Source of the DNA: Clostridia bacterium
GTDB lineage: Bacteria; Bacillota; Clostridia; TANB77; CAG-508
Direction: 5' to 3'
Length of the DNA: 64,000 bases
Assembly (NCBI GenBank): GCA_017625465.1
Contig: JAGAKS010000017.1
Location: forward strand, 220,946-284,945
The notes under the pieces were generated by a model that did no database searches, was not told the origin of the DNA, and saw nothing but the letters and a program-made list of their open reading frames with translations. Each line of letters begins with the position of its first letter. Positions within the stretch are counted from its first letter, which is position 1. This document shows, one piece after another, positions 9,296 to 18,626 of this stretch. The position numbers and the translations under genes were made by a program.

Positions 9296-9837
9296 TATAT
9301 TTTTACCTCTATATTTTGTGCTTTATATTCTTCTATTGTAAATAATTCAGCTGGTTCAAATTTCAATATATTAGCAATAATGTTATTTGGAAAACTCTGA
9401 ATAGCTGTATTGTACAAAGTTACATCTCCATTATATATTCTTCTAGCAGCTTGAAGTTGACTTTCTATTTTTGATAAATTCTTTTGTAACATAAGAAATT
9501 GTTCATTTGCTTTTAATTCTGCCATTTCTTCTGCTCGTGCCATAAGAGCATTCATACTATTCGCTAATGAATTAGCATTTTCTATACTTTTATTAGAATT
9601 ATAAGTTTCTCTTAACTCTGTTATCGCTACTAATGTTGATTTTTCATAATCTCTATAACCTTTTACACACTCTACTAAATTAGGAATTAAATCAAATCTT
9701 TGTGTTAAATAAACATCTATTGTAGATTTTGCTTGTCTTACCTTATTTCTTAATTTTATACAATTATTAAATATTATTATAACTGCAATACAAAAAACAG
9801 TAAGAATAGCAATTAATATTATCCCCAAATTTTCCAT
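9295..9837 (-). CDS. lemA: LemA family protein
   Basis: 180 residues from the ATG at 9837, preceded by GGAGC at good spacing; the longer reading to 9900 lacks a ribosome site. One N-terminal membrane helix (about 4-24) is followed by the LemA helical bundle: IDVYLTQRFDLIPNLVECVKGY, ESQLQAARRIYNGDVTLYN and FPNNIIANILKFEPAELF. The N-terminus is outside and the bundle inside in the family model. Function is not settled. Confidence 0.93.
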   Translation of the reverse strand: MENLGIILIAILTVFCIAVIIIFNNCIKLRNKVRQAKSTIDVYLTQRFDLIPNLVECVKGYRDYEKSTLVAITELRETYNSNKSIENANSLANSMNALMARAEEMAELKANEQFLMLQKNLSKIESQLQAARRIYNGDVTLYNTAIQSFPNNIIANILKFEPAELFTIEEYKAQNIEVKI

Positions 9838-9902
9838 AAAAAGCTCCTTTTTATTTATTTTTATACATTTTATTTTACAATATACGTTTATTTTTTTCAA
9901 GC

Positions 9903-9934
9903 AAAAAGAGAGATTAAAAATTAATCTCTCTTTA
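9903..9934 (-). terminator. Intrinsic terminator after the yezG-like gene
   Basis: A 12-bp perfect stem (9905-9916 with 9922-9933) and a 5-base loop overlap the stop codon of the 9921 gene. The minus-strand transcript then has a run of Us. It closes the gap-pgk-tpiA-gpmI-yezG transcript ahead of lemA. Confidence 0.85.
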
Positions 9935-10661
9935 TAGGCTTATTTCCAAAATTTAATATTTGATTATTTATATGTTCATCTTCCTCTTCTTCAACTAGCT
10001 GTTTCTTTTTAAGTAAGTTTCTAGGCTTCTTTTGAACCTCTGGTTTTGATTGTGCAATAGCTTCATCTACAGTAAGAGTTTTTTCAAAATCCACAATGTT
10101 TTTCATTGCAACTTTGTAAATTCCTTCGATATATAAATCTTTTTTTAATTCTCCATGTAAATGCACATCTTGCAAATACCTTTGAATTATATTTTTATCT
10201 TTTTTAGAAGATGCATCTAAATCTATTTTTAAATATTTATATCTCCATATAACGTGTCTTTCATACGAATCATATTCAGAATGGTTTAAATCTTCAAAGC
10301 CATATTCCACTTTAAATTGAAAATTTTCCATTGAAATACTGGCATTAGACCATAATCTACCTTTTCTTTTGCCATAAGCTACTCTTAAAGCTTTCATTAT
10401 TTTATATAAATCTGTAATAAATTCTGAGTATTCTTCCTCATCTATATCAAATAAATTTGGTATTTCATAGCAATTAACTGGTTTCTTTTTTATAATTCCC
10501 TTTGGTATATAATAAAAGAACAATTCTCCTTTTGGTTTTCCACCAGGCACATCAATAATAGAAGTATACATATATATACTTTCCCATTTTTCTGGAATTA
10601 TATAAAATAACTTTTTCTGTATCTCTGAATACAATACTTTTTCTTCTGGTAAGCTTATCAT
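9921..10661 (-). CDS. YezG/DUF600-like protein with a long C-terminal extension
   Basis: 246 residues. The first ~165 resemble the antitoxin/immunity family YezG: IIPEKWESIYMYTSIID, a GELFFYYIPKG strand, and YGFEDLNHSEYDSYERHVIWRYKYL (family pattern YxxL..S.FD.YERqviWkYkyL). Residues 170-246 are an extra basic then acidic tail. It begins 9 bases after gpmI. YezG proteins normally neutralise a neighbouring LXG/YeeF-type nuclease toxin; none is present here, so a toxin-immunity role is uncertain. Confidence 0.7.
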   Translation of the reverse strand: MISLPEEKVLYSEIQKKLFYIIPEKWESIYMYTSIIDVPGGKPKGELFFYYIPKGIIKKKPVNCYEIPNLFDIDEEEYSEFITDLYKIMKALRVAYGKRKGRLWSNASISMENFQFKVEYGFEDLNHSEYDSYERHVIWRYKYLKIDLDASSKKDKNIIQRYLQDVHLHGELKKDLYIEGIYKVAMKNIVDFEKTLTVDEAIAQSKPEVQKKPRNLLKKKQLVEEEEDEHINNQILNFGNKPIKRD

Positions 10662-10670
10662 ATAATACTC

Positions 10671-12206
10671 CTAGTCTATTATTAAACTTTCTCCAGTCAT
10701 TTCTTCTGGTTTTTCAAGTCCCATAATATCTAACATTGTTGGAGCAAGATCTGCCAAACGTCCTTCTTTTAATTTTTTAGATTGTGGTAATCCTATTATT
10801 GCAAGAGGAACTGGATTTGTTGTATGAGCTGTTTGTGGCTCACCTGTTGTGTAATCTATCATTTGCTCACAGTTTCCATGATCTGCTGTAATTAATAGCA
10901 CTCCATTGTGTTCATTTATAGCTTTTACTACTTTTTGTACACATTCATCAATTGCTTCTAATGCTTTTGTTGCAGCTTCTATGCTTCCTGTATGTCCTAC
11001 CATATCTGGATTTGCGTAGTTTAATATAATAGAATCGAATTCTTCTGAATTTATTGCTTCTACTACTTTTTCTGTAACTTCATAAGCACTCATTTCTGGT
11101 TTCAAATCATAAGTTTCAACTTTTGGAGATGGAACTAAAATTCTGCTCTCTCCTGGATATTGTTTTTCTTCTCCACCATTAAAGAAGAAAGTAACGTGTG
11201 CATATTTTTCTGTTTCAGCAATACGAAGTTGTGTTAGACCTTTTTTGCTAATATATTCTCCAAAAGTATTGTGAATTTCTTCTTTTGGATATGCAATGTT
11301 TACATTTGGAAGTGTAGCATCATAAGGTGTCATGCATACAAAATATGTTGGTTTATATTCTGTTTCAAAGCCATCAAATTCAGGGTCTACAATTGATCTA
11401 GTAATTTCTCTAGCTCTATCTGGTCTAAAGTTAAAGAATATAACAGAATCGTTTTCTTCTATTTTTGCAATTGGTTCTCCGTTTTTATTAGTAATTACTG
11501 TTGGAACAACAAATTCATCAAAAACTTCTTGTCTATATGATTCTTCAATTGCTTCAATAGCAGAAATTGCTTTTTTGCCTTCGCCTTTAACTACTGCGTC
11601 ATAAGCTTTGCTAACTCTTTCCCATCTTTTATCTCTATCCATTGCATAAAATCTTCCTGAGATTGTTGCAATTTTTCCAACACCTTTTTCAGTCATTTTT
11701 TCTTCTAGCTCTGTTAAGTAACCTTCGCCAGATGCTGGTGGTGTATCTCTACCATCCATAAAGCAGTGTACATATACATCTTCAAAATCTTTTCTTTTAG
11801 CAAGTTCTAATAATGCATATAAATGTCTATTATGACTATGAACTCCACCATCAGATACTAATCCCATTATATGTAATTTTGTACCATTTTTCTTACAATT
11901 TTCAATTGCAGCAACTAATTCTGGTTTGCTGAAAAAATCTCCATCTTCTATTTCTTTAGTTATTTTAGCTAAATCTTGGTATATTATTCTTCCAGCACCA
12001 ATATTTGTATGTCCAACTTCTGAATTTCCCATTTGACCTTCTGGAAGTCCAACATTTAATCCACTTGTATATACTATTGTATTTGGATTTTCTTGTAATA
12101 AATTTCTTAAATATGGAATATTTGCTAATTTTACTGTATTTCCTTCTTCTTTCTCATTGATTCCAAATCCATCAAGAATCATAAGCATAGTTACTTTTTT
12201 ACTCAT
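10671..12206 (-). CDS. gpmI: 2,3-bisphosphoglycerate-independent phosphoglycerate mutase
   Basis: 511 residues, full length. It interconverts 3- and 2-phosphoglycerate. The metal-binding alkaline-phosphatase-like core shows MLILDGFGIN at the start, the catalytic serine in GQMGNSEVGHTNIGAGR (about 57-73), HCFMDGRDTPP and FYAMDRDKRWERV, and the C-terminal ligands NYANPDMVGHTG and LLITADHGNCEQM. It is the fourth gene of the glycolytic operon. Confidence 0.97.
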   Translation of the reverse strand: MSKKVTMLMILDGFGINEKEEGNTVKLANIPYLRNLLQENPNTIVYTSGLNVGLPEGQMGNSEVGHTNIGAGRIIYQDLAKITKEIEDGDFFSKPELVAAIENCKKNGTKLHIMGLVSDGGVHSHNRHLYALLELAKRKDFEDVYVHCFMDGRDTPPASGEGYLTELEEKMTEKGVGKIATISGRFYAMDRDKRWERVSKAYDAVVKGEGKKAISAIEAIEESYRQEVFDEFVVPTVITNKNGEPIAKIEENDSVIFFNFRPDRAREITRSIVDPEFDGFETEYKPTYFVCMTPYDATLPNVNIAYPKEEIHNTFGEYISKKGLTQLRIAETEKYAHVTFFFNGGEEKQYPGESRILVPSPKVETYDLKPEMSAYEVTEKVVEAINSEEFDSIILNYANPDMVGHTGSIEAATKALEAIDECVQKVVKAINEHNGVLLITADHGNCEQMIDYTTGEPQTAHTTNPVPLAIIGLPQSKKLKEGRLADLAPTMLDIMGLEKPEEMTGESLIID

Positions 12207-12220
12207 AAATGTTTACCTCT

Positions 12221-12973
12221 TTATCCATTATATTTTACTATTTTACTAAATTCTTCTGGTTTAAGACTTGCACCACCAACTAATCCACCATCTATATCAG
12301 ATGTTTCAAATAATTCTTTAGCATTTGAAGATTTTACACTTCCGCCATATTGAATAATAACTTCTTCACTAACATCTTCTCCGTAGATTTTTGCAATTTC
12401 ACTACGAATAGCTTTAATGCTATTATTGGCATCTTCTGAAGTAGCTGTTTTACCTGTACCTATTGCCCAGATTGGTTCATAAGCAATTATTGTACCTTTT
12501 ACTTGCTCTTTAGTTAATCCATCTAATGCTAAACGAGTTTGATTTGTGATGATTTCTTCTGTTTTTCCAGCTTCTCTTTCTTCTAATGATTCACCAACAC
12601 ATACTATTGGTTTTAATTCATTTTCAAAAGCTGCTTTAATTTTTTTATTAACAGTTTCGTCTGTTTCTCCATAATATGCTCTTCTCTCAGAGTGACCTAT
12701 AATTACATATTCAACTCCTATTGATTTTAACATTTTTGGTGAAACTTCTCCTGTATAAGCTCCGTTTTCAGCAAAGTGCATATTTTGTGCACCTATTTTA
12801 ATATTTGTTCCTTGTGCATTCATTAAACAGTAGAATAAATCTACATAAGGTACGCAAAGAATAACTTCAGCTTCAGCATCTTTAACCATTGGCTCAAATG
12901 CTTGTATATATTCAATAGCTTCATTTGGAAGCATATTCATTTTCCAGTTTCCAGCAATTACTTTTCTACGCAT
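12221..12973 (-). CDS. tpiA: Triosephosphate isomerase
   Basis: 250 residues. Visible are the N-terminal MRRKVIAGNWKMN (catalytic Asn/Lys), VIIGHSERR (catalytic His), the catalytic Glu loop IAYEPIWAIGTGKTA, and the phosphate loop IQYGGSVKSSNA...GGLVGGASL. It interconverts DHAP and glyceraldehyde-3-phosphate. It lies 14 bases upstream of gpmI and 18 after pgk. Confidence 0.98.
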   Translation of the reverse strand: MRRKVIAGNWKMNMLPNEAIEYIQAFEPMVKDAEAEVILCVPYVDLFYCLMNAQGTNIKIGAQNMHFAENGAYTGEVSPKMLKSIGVEYVIIGHSERRAYYGETDETVNKKIKAAFENELKPIVCVGESLEEREAGKTEEIITNQTRLALDGLTKEQVKGTIIAYEPIWAIGTGKTATSEDANNSIKAIRSEIAKIYGEDVSEEVIIQYGGSVKSSNAKELFETSDIDGGLVGGASLKPEEFSKIVKYNG

Positions 12974-12991
12974 AACTAATTCCTCCTAAAA

Positions 12992-14176
12992 TTATTTATC
13001 TTGTAAAGCTTCAATTCCAGGTAATTTTTTACCTTCTAAGAATTCAAGTGAAGCTCCACCACCTGTTGAAATATGTGTAAATTTAGGTGCTAAACCTGCT
13101 TTTTCAACTGCAGCTGCAGAATCTCCACCACCAACTATTGTTGTAGCTTCAACTTCTGATAATATTTTTGCTATGCTGTTTGTTCCTACTGCAAATTGTT
13201 CAAATTCAAATAATCCTAAAGGTCCATTCCATACTACTGTTTTTGCTTTCTTTAATTCTTCAGCATACATTTCAATTGTTTTTGGTCCTATATCAAAGCC
13301 TTCCCAATCTGCTGGAATTTCAGTTGAAGCAACAATTTTGCTTTCTGTATCTTCTTTAAATTCTTTTCCAACTTTATTATCAACTGGAAGCATTAATTTA
13401 ACACCTTTGCTTTCAGCTTTTTCCATTAGACTTTTTGCTAAATCTAATTTATCTAATTCACAAAGTGAATTTCCTACTTCATATCCCATTGATTTAAAGA
13501 ATGTATAAGCCATTCCACCACCAATTATTAATGTATCTACTTTTTCAAGTAAGCTATCTATTACTCCTATTTTATCTGAAACTTTTGCACCACCTAAAAT
13601 AGCAACAAAAGGTCTTTCTGGATTTTCTAGTGCTGAACCTAAGAATTTTAATTCTTTTTCAATTAAAAATCCTGATACTGCTGGTAAATAACTTGCTACA
13701 CCTGTTGTTGAGCTATGTGCTCTATGAGCTGTTCCAAAGGCATCATTAACATAAACTTCTGCTAAAGAAGCAAATTTTTTAGATAATTCTTCATCATTTT
13801 TTTCTTCGCCAGCTTCAAATCTAACATTTTCTAATAGAACAATTTCGCCTTCTTGCATATTACTTGTTAAAGCAATTGCATCTTCTCCAACAACATCTTT
13901 TGCAAGTTTTACTTCTTTATCTAATAATTTAGAAAGTTCTTTAGCAACTGGTTCTAAAGAATATTTAGGATTAACTTCTCCCTTTGGTCTACCTAAATGT
14001 GAACAAAGAATAACTTTGCAATTATTTTCTAATAAATATTTGATTGTGTCTAAAGCAGCCACAATTCTTCTGTTATCTGTGATATTTTTATTTTCATCCA
14101 TTGGAACATTAAAATCACATCTAACTAAAACTTTTTTTCCTTGTAAATCAATGTCTCTAACTGTTTTTTTACTCAT
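12992..14176 (-). CDS. pgk: Phosphoglycerate kinase
   Basis: 394 residues from the ATG at 14176, chosen because AAGGAAAGG precedes it and homologues begin [25 protein letters not shown]; the reading up to 14227 adds 17 unsupported residues. Further motifs: [35 protein letters not shown], and the C-terminal nucleotide loop [15 protein letters not shown] with [18 protein letters not shown]. It makes ATP and 3-phosphoglycerate. Confidence 0.98.
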   Translation of the reverse strand: MSKKTVRDIDLQGKKVLVRCDFNVPMDENKNITDNRRIVAALDTIKYLLENNCKVILCSHLGRPKGEVNPKYSLEPVAKELSKLLDKEVKLAKDVVGEDAIALTSNMQEGEIVLLENVRFEAGEEKNDEELSKKFASLAEVYVNDAFGTAHRAHSSTTGVASYLPAVSGFLIEKELKFLGSALENPERPFVAILGGAKVSDKIGVIDSLLEKVDTLIIGGGMAYTFFKSMGYEVGNSLCELDKLDLAKSLMEKAESKGVKLMLPVDNKVGKEFKEDTESKIVASTEIPADWEGFDIGPKTIEMYAEELKKAKTVVWNGPLGLFEFEQFAVGTNSIAKILSEVEATTIVGGGDSAAAVEKAGLAPKFTHISTGGGASLEFLEGKKLPGIEALQDK

Positions 14177-14251
14177 TTTTAATAATCCTTTCCTTAAAAA
14201 AAGTAGGAGATAGCCTTTCCCAGCCACCTCCTAAACAAATTTTATTAAATT

Positions 14252-15265
14252 CTAGCCTAATTCAGCAAAATATTTGATTGTTCTAACCATTTGGCTTACA
14301 TAAGAATTTTCATTATCATACCAAGAAACAACTTGTACTTGTGTATTTCCATCTCCAATTGGTGTAACCATTGTTTGTGTGCTATCAAATAAAGAACCAT
14401 AAGTCATACCGATAACATCACTTGAAACGATTAAATCTTCATTGTATCCATAAGATTCATTAGCAACAGCTTTCATAGCTGCATTGATACCATCAACTGT
14501 AACTTCACCTTTAACAACTGCAACTAATATAGTTGTTGAACCAGTTGGTGTTGGAACTCTTTGTGCAGAACCGATTAATTTTCCATTTAATTCTGGAATA
14601 ACTAATCCAATTGCTTTTGCAGCTCCTGTGCTATTTGGAACAATATTGATAGCTCCAGCACGGCTTCTTCTTAAATCACCTTTTCTTTGTGGACCATCTA
14701 ATATCATTTGGTCTCCTGTGTAAGCATGAACTGTTGTCATAATACCTGATTGAATTGGTGCATAATCATTTAATGCTTTAGCCATAGGTGCTAAGCAGTT
14801 TGTTGTACAAGAAGCTGCTGAAATGATTGTATCTTCTGGTTTTAATACTGTATGATTTACATTGTAAACTATTGTAGGTAAATCATTTCCAGCTGGTGCT
14901 GAAATAACAACTTTTCTAGCGCCTGCTCTAATATGAGCTTCTGATTTTTCTTTAGATGTATAGAAACCTGTACATTCTAAAACAACATCTACTCCTAATT
15001 CTCCCCATGGTAATTCTTCTGCGTTTGCTTTTGCATATATTTTAATTTCTTTTCCATCTACAGTAATTGAATCTTCTCCTGCTGTAACTGTTTCAGCTTT
15101 TGCATATCTTCCTTGAGCTGAATCATATTTTAATAAATGTGCTAACATTTTAGGACTTGTTAAGTCGTTGATAGCAACTACCTCATATCCTTCTGCTCCA
15201 AACATTTGTCTAAAAGCTAGACGTCCAATACGTCCAAAACCATTAATTGCTACTTTTACTGCCAT
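14252..15265 (-). CDS. gap: Glyceraldehyde-3-phosphate dehydrogenase, type I
   Basis: 337 residues. The ATG at 15265 follows GTGGAGG and gives the conserved start [19 protein letters not shown]. The active-site motif [13 protein letters not shown] has the catalytic cysteine, followed by [24 protein letters not shown] and WYDNENSY. First gene of the glycolytic operon. The 100 bases upstream on the minus strand are AT-rich with a possible TTGAAA/TATAGA promoter of short spacing. Confidence 0.98.
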   Translation of the reverse strand: MAVKVAINGFGRIGRLAFRQMFGAEGYEVVAINDLTSPKMLAHLLKYDSAQGRYAKAETVTAGEDSITVDGKEIKIYAKANAEELPWGELGVDVVLECTGFYTSKEKSEAHIRAGARKVVISAPAGNDLPTIVYNVNHTVLKPEDTIISAASCTTNCLAPMAKALNDYAPIQSGIMTTVHAYTGDQMILDGPQRKGDLRRSRAGAINIVPNSTGAAKAIGLVIPELNGKLIGSAQRVPTPTGSTTILVAVVKGEVTVDGINAAMKAVANESYGYNEDLIVSSDVIGMTYGSLFDSTQTMVTPIGDGNTQVQVVSWYDNENSYVSQMVRTIKYFAELG

Positions 15266-15405
15266 TGTAAAATCCTCCACTTCTGATACTGTATTTAAAG
15301 AAATAAGTATCTTAAAAAAATTTTTAGTCTTTTTGACCTTTTCCATTCTATAATATATTTTTCTTTTTTTCAAGTAGTTTCATTAAAAAAGTTAAGTCAA
15401 ACTAA

Positions 15406-15442
15406 AAGGAATGTTTCCTGTTTATTTTAGAAAACATTCCTT
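15406..15442 (-). terminator. Probable terminator downstream of the holin-like gene
   Basis: An 11-bp perfect stem (15406-15416 with 15432-15442), followed on the minus strand by TTTTAGTTTG. It ends transcription from the 15504 gene before the gap promoter. Confidence 0.7.
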
Positions 15443-15455
15443 GTTAGCAATGCAA

Positions 15456-15483
15456 CTTATAGTGCTTTTAAATGCATTATAAG
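15456..15483. other. Second hairpin in the gap/holin intergenic region
   Basis: A 10-bp stem with one G-U pair and an 8-base loop lies between the 15504 stop and the terminator at 15406. There is no T-run. Together the two hairpins form a tandem pair at the 3' end of the small membrane protein transcript. Confidence 0.45.
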
Positions 15484-15503
15484 TTTATCAAATTTTCTTT
15501 TAA

Positions 15504-15878
15504 CTACATACCTTGTTCGCCAGGCATTATATAATCTATTACACCATAAATTAGTGCACCTATAATAGCAGCAAACCAAGATATAGAATAACCGCTAACG
15601 AAAAATTGTGTAGCATATAAAATTACTACTGCTAAAACAAAACCTACAAATCCTTTACCAAAAGCCATTGCTTGTAGACCTGTAAATTTTACTATCAAAT
15701 AATCCATAACAGTTAAAACGATAGCTGCAATTCCTAGTGACCAGATATTATTTATAGAAAATCCTGGTGTAAAAAATGCAGTTATACCAAGTATGATAGC
15801 GGCTACGATAAATCTTCCAACCATTTGTCCAAAAGCACCCATTCCGGAGCTATGAGCATTTGAGTTATTACCTTCCAT
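15504..15878 (-). CDS. Phage-holin-like small membrane protein (YvlD/holin 4 superfamily)
   Basis: 124 residues. After a polar N-terminus of about 18 residues come four hydrophobic helices (about 20-40, 47-64, 72-93, 98-117), with PGFSINNIWSLGIAAIVLTVMDYLI and ISWFAAIIGALIYGVIDYIMPG. The pattern fits the Phage_holin_4_2/YvlD group, chromosomal membrane proteins that usually are not phage-derived. No lysis or phage gene is nearby. Single gene, divergent from yetF. Confidence 0.75.
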   Translation of the reverse strand: MEGNNSNAHSSGMGAFGQMVGRFIVAAIILGITAFFTPGFSINNIWSLGIAAIVLTVMDYLIVKFTGLQAMAFGKGFVGFVLAVVILYATQFFVSGYSISWFAAIIGALIYGVIDYIMPGEQGM

Positions 15879-15986
15879 TTTGTAACCTCCTTAAAATTAA
15901 AAACGATTTATAAAAATAAATCTTATAAGTATATTTTAATGATTTTTGCAAAAAATATACATAAAAAGATTTAGAAAGGTTTTTAT

Positions 15987-16665
15987 ATGTTGTTAATTTT
16001 TTGCAGAAGTATTATTTTGTATATTATTGTATTAATTGTAATGAGAATAATGGGGAAACGTGAAATTAGTCAGTTACAACCATTTGAATTTGTTATTTCA
16101 ATGATGATTGCAAATTTAGCAACAATTCCTATGAGTGAAGTTGGAATTCCTTTGTTATTTGGGATAATTCCGATTTTTGCATTATTAATTGCTCATATTG
16201 TATTATCTATCGCTAATTTAAAAAGTATACGTTTTAGAGGATTAATATGTCGGAGTACCCAGAATAATAATTCATAGAGGCAAAATCGTAGAAGAAGCAC
16301 TAAGAAAAGAAAGTATGTCATTAAATGAATTAGAAGAAAGATTAAGAACGTATGGAATTACAAACATAGGAGATGTTGAATATGCAATTTTAGAAACCAA
16401 TGGACAACTTAGTGTAATTGAAAAGCCAGAAAAAAGAGCTGTTAGAACAGAAGATTTAAACATAAACGCAGAGTATGAAGGCATTGCTTATGATTTAGTT
16501 TTAGATGGTAAAGTTATGTATGAAAATTTAAAAAAGATTGGAAAAAATTATACTTGGCTAAAAAAGGAAGTTGGTAAATTTAATATGAAACCAGAAGAAG
16601 CTTTAATAGTAATACAAAATGGAGATCAAAGCATATTTTGTCAAAAAAAGGAGAATAAAAAATGA
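15987..16665 (+). CDS. yetF: YetF/DUF421 family membrane protein, read through a +1 shift at CGG-A
   Basis: 225 residues after skipping the base at 16251. Frame one gives MLLIFCRSIILYIIVLIVMRIMGKREISQLQPFEFVI with three membrane helices and ends FRGLIC. Frame two continues with GVPRIIIHRGKIVEEALRKESMSLNELEERLRTYG, the usual YetF C-terminal domain. In homologues a glycine follows the I-C/D pair, exactly what CGGA read as Gly supplies. Without the shift the protein stops after 96 residues at TAG. AGAAAGG precedes the ATG. The gene is coupled to DUF4363 downstream by an ATGA overlap, as in relatives. Confidence 0.88.
16251..16254 (+). other. CGGA +1 recoding site in yetF
   Basis: In-frame ATA TGT CGG AGT ACC CAG. 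Skipping C gives TGT then GGA GTA CCC AGA, i.e. ICGVPR, in frame with the remaining 137 residues. The P-site codon TGT cannot re-pair at GTC. Confidence 0.75.
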
Positions 16666-17051
16666 GTAATGCTGTAAAAATAACTCTTGCGGTAGTATTT
16701 ATATTAAGTATATGTTTTTTAGATATATTTTTAGGAAAAACTACAGATAAATTAATATATGAGACTGAAGAGAAATTAGAAGCTTTAAAAAGTGCATTAG
16801 CAGAAAAAAATTATGATGAATGTAAAAAGAAAAGCGAAGAATTAAGTGACAAATGGGATTATTGTGAAGACAAATTTTCATATTTTATTGAACATGACGA
16901 ACTGGAAAAAGTTAGTTCAAAAGTTGCAATAATAGCTGAAAATTCTAAAAATAATGAATATAAGTTAGCACTTGAAGATAGCATAGAAACAAAATATTTA
17001 TTAGAACATATAAAAGATAAATTAAAGCTAAAATTAAATAATGTGTTTTAA
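16662..17051 (+). CDS. DUF4363 family membrane-anchored protein
   Basis: 129 residues: one N-terminal helix (about 5-24) and a helical, charged periplasmic-type domain. DUF4363 proteins are encoded directly after YetF proteins, as here, with the start codon overlapping the yetF stop (ATGA) and AAAGGAG upstream. Function unknown; the pair likely forms a complex. Confidence 0.8.
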   Translation: MSNAVKITLAVVFILSICFLDIFLGKTTDKLIYETEEKLEALKSALAEKNYDECKKKSEELSDKWDYCEDKFSYFIEHDELEKVSSKVAIIAENSKNNEYKLALEDSIETKYLLEHIKDKLKLKLNNVF

Positions 17052-17057
17052 AAAAAC

Positions 17058-17093
17058 ACCTCAAACTTAAGATAAGTTTGAGGTACTTTTTTT
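17058..17093. terminator. Bidirectional terminator between DUF4363 and the glycosyltransferase
   Basis: A 12-bp perfect stem (17058-17069 with 17073-17084) with a 3-base loop, a T-run after it on the plus strand and an A-run before it, so it can stop both converging transcripts. Confidence 0.92.
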
Positions 17094-18024
17094 AATCCAT
17101 ATTTTCTTCTTTTACAATATAAATTGGTCTGTGTTTTACTTCTAAATAAGTTTTTGACAAATATTGTCCTATAATTCCTATTGAGAAAAGTTGAACTCCA
17201 CTAACCATAAAAATTATACAAACTAGTGATGGCCAACCACTTGTAGGATCTCCTAGCAATAAAGTTTTTATTATAATTAATAATATTAATAAAAATGCAA
17301 TTAAGCAAAACAATAATCCAATGAATGAAGAAAAAATAAGTGGCTTTGTTGAAAATGCTGTAATTCCTTCAAGAGCATATATAAATAATTTCCAGAAAGA
17401 CCATTTTGTTTCGCCAGCAACTCTTTGTACATTTTCGTATTCTAACCATTTAACTTTGAAACCAACAAAACTAAATAAGCCTTTTGTATATCTGTTGTAT
17501 TCTTTTAAAGAAAGAATAGCGTTAGCAACTTGTCTTGTCATTAAAACGTAATCTCTTGCGCCATCAACCATTTCTATTTTAGACATTTTATTTATTATCT
17601 TATAAAACATTCTAGCAAAAAAACTTCTAATTACAGGCTCGCCTTTTCTAGAAACACGACGAGTTCCAACTGCATCATAACCTTCTTCTGTAATAGCTTT
17701 GTACATATCTTTTAATAGATGTGGTGGGTCTTGTAAATCTGCATCCATAAGTGTAATATAATCACCAGTAGCATGCTCTAAACCAGCATAAATTGCTGCT
17801 TCTTTACCAAAATTTCTAGAAAAAGATACATATTTAACTTTATTATCTTTACTTTTTAAATCTTTGATAACAGAAAGTGTGTTATCAGATGAACCATCAT
17901 TTACAAAAATATATTCAAATTCAGTATTTTCAAAATCTTTAATATTTTTTTCAACTTCTTGATAAAATAAAGGTATTGCTTTTTCTTCATTATAACAAGA
18001 TACTATGATTGAAATTTTAGGCAT
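17092..18024 (-). CDS. Family 2 glycosyltransferase, DPM/GtrB type
   Basis: 310 residues from the ATG at 18024 (GGAG ahead of it; homologues start PKISIIVSCYNEE). The GT-A domain shows VNDGSSDNT, SFSRNFGKEAAIYAGL, and the metal motif LMDADLQDPP. Two C-terminal membrane helices (about 228-255 and 266-288) follow, ending GQYLSKTYLEVKHRPIYIV. This architecture belongs to undecaprenyl-phosphate glycosyltransferases. The sugar is not predictable. Single-gene transcript with its own promoter and terminator. Confidence 0.92.
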   Translation of the reverse strand: MPKISIIVSCYNEEKAIPLFYQEVEKNIKDFENTEFEYIFVNDGSSDNTLSVIKDLKSKDNKVKYVSFSRNFGKEAAIYAGLEHATGDYITLMDADLQDPPHLLKDMYKAITEEGYDAVGTRRVSRKGEPVIRSFFARMFYKIINKMSKIEMVDGARDYVLMTRQVANAILSLKEYNRYTKGLFSFVGFKVKWLEYENVQRVAGETKWSFWKLFIYALEGITAFSTKPLIFSSFIGLLFCLIAFLLILLIIIKTLLLGDPTSGWPSLVCIIFMVSGVQLFSIGIIGQYLSKTYLEVKHRPIYIVKEENMD

Positions 18025-18056
18025 ATCCTTATCTCCTTTAATTAACAACTGTTTTC

Positions 18057-18085
18057 ATTATAGCACAAACGCAAAAATTTAACAA
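18057..18085 (-). promoter_or_regulatory. Sigma-A promoter for the glycosyltransferase
   Basis: On the minus strand TTGTTA, 17-base spacer, TATAAT with extended TGC before it. It is about 33 bases upstream of the start codon. Confidence 0.75.
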
Positions 18086-18121
18086 TACTTTTTATTTTTG
18101 TCTTTATGTAATTGTTTTGTA

Positions 18122-18150
18122 TTGAACATATTTTTAAAATATGATATAAT
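18122..18150 (+). promoter_or_regulatory. Sigma-A promoter for the 18184 gene
   Basis: TTGAAC, 17-base spacer, TATAAT on the plus strand, divergent from the glycosyltransferase promoter. Confidence 0.75.
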
Positions 18151-18183
18151 ATATTGACTATAAATTTTGAAAGGGGGTTCCCT

Positions 18184-18528
18184 ATGTTAGCTAAAAATAG
18201 CAATATATTGGAACAAGCAACTCGGGCTCGAAGTGTATTAGGTACACCAATACCCGAAGCATTAATTACCAAACTCGTAGAGTTATCTAAGGAAAAAAGT
18301 GAGTATTATTTCATTATTGGCTCAGCCAATTCACTCAGCAAAGGTATGCAATTTTTTCGCACTAAGCATTATGATTTAGTATTTTATAACAAGCACGGTG
18401 AAGAATTTGAATATCAAAGTTATAGGAAAGAATTTACTCATAACGAGATTTTTATGGCGATTAATTATTTACGCAATTCAGAAGAAGCACACGTATTCAT
18501 GTATTTTCCGCATGACAGGTTGCATTGA
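18184..18528 (+). CDS. Small protein of unknown family, paralogue of the 20111 gene
   Basis: 114 residues from the ATG after GAAAGGGGG. Not recognised. It aligns along its length with the 20111 product: a conserved R-RS--G--IP core near residues 14-23, a central S/FF segment, YNKHGEEFEY versus LNQYGEPFDF, a motif NEIFMAI/NELFLAI, and a C-terminal FMYFPHD/YVYFPYD. Base composition and codon use are richer in GC than neighbours. It contains an in-frame CGG (18223) that alignment with the paralogue supports as arginine. Own promoter and terminator: a self-contained unit, possibly acquired. Confidence 0.75.
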   Translation: MLAKNSNILEQATRARSVLGTPIPEALITKLVELSKEKSEYYFIIGSANSLSKGMQFFRTKHYDLVFYNKHGEEFEYQSYRKEFTHNEIFMAINYLRNSEEAHVFMYFPHDRLH

Positions 18529-18585
18529 ATTATTCCCCGCCAATGCCTAATTAGCAATTGAGAAAATCGCATTGGTAACAAAAAA

Positions 18586-18626
18586 GGTCAACAAGATTAC
18601 AACTCTTGTTGACCGCTTTTTATTTT
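18586..18626. terminator. Bidirectional terminator between the 18184 gene and glmU
   Basis: A 10-bp perfect GC-containing stem (18586-18595 with 18605-18614), followed by GCTTTTTATTTTTT on plus and preceded by A-run for the minus transcript. A further 7-bp hairpin (18540-18546 with 18569-18575) lies just upstream. Confidence 0.9.

Noticed and set aside
15504..15878. Prophage lysis gene
   Set aside because: The holin-like family is widespread on chromosomes and no endolysin, integrase or structural phage gene is in the window.
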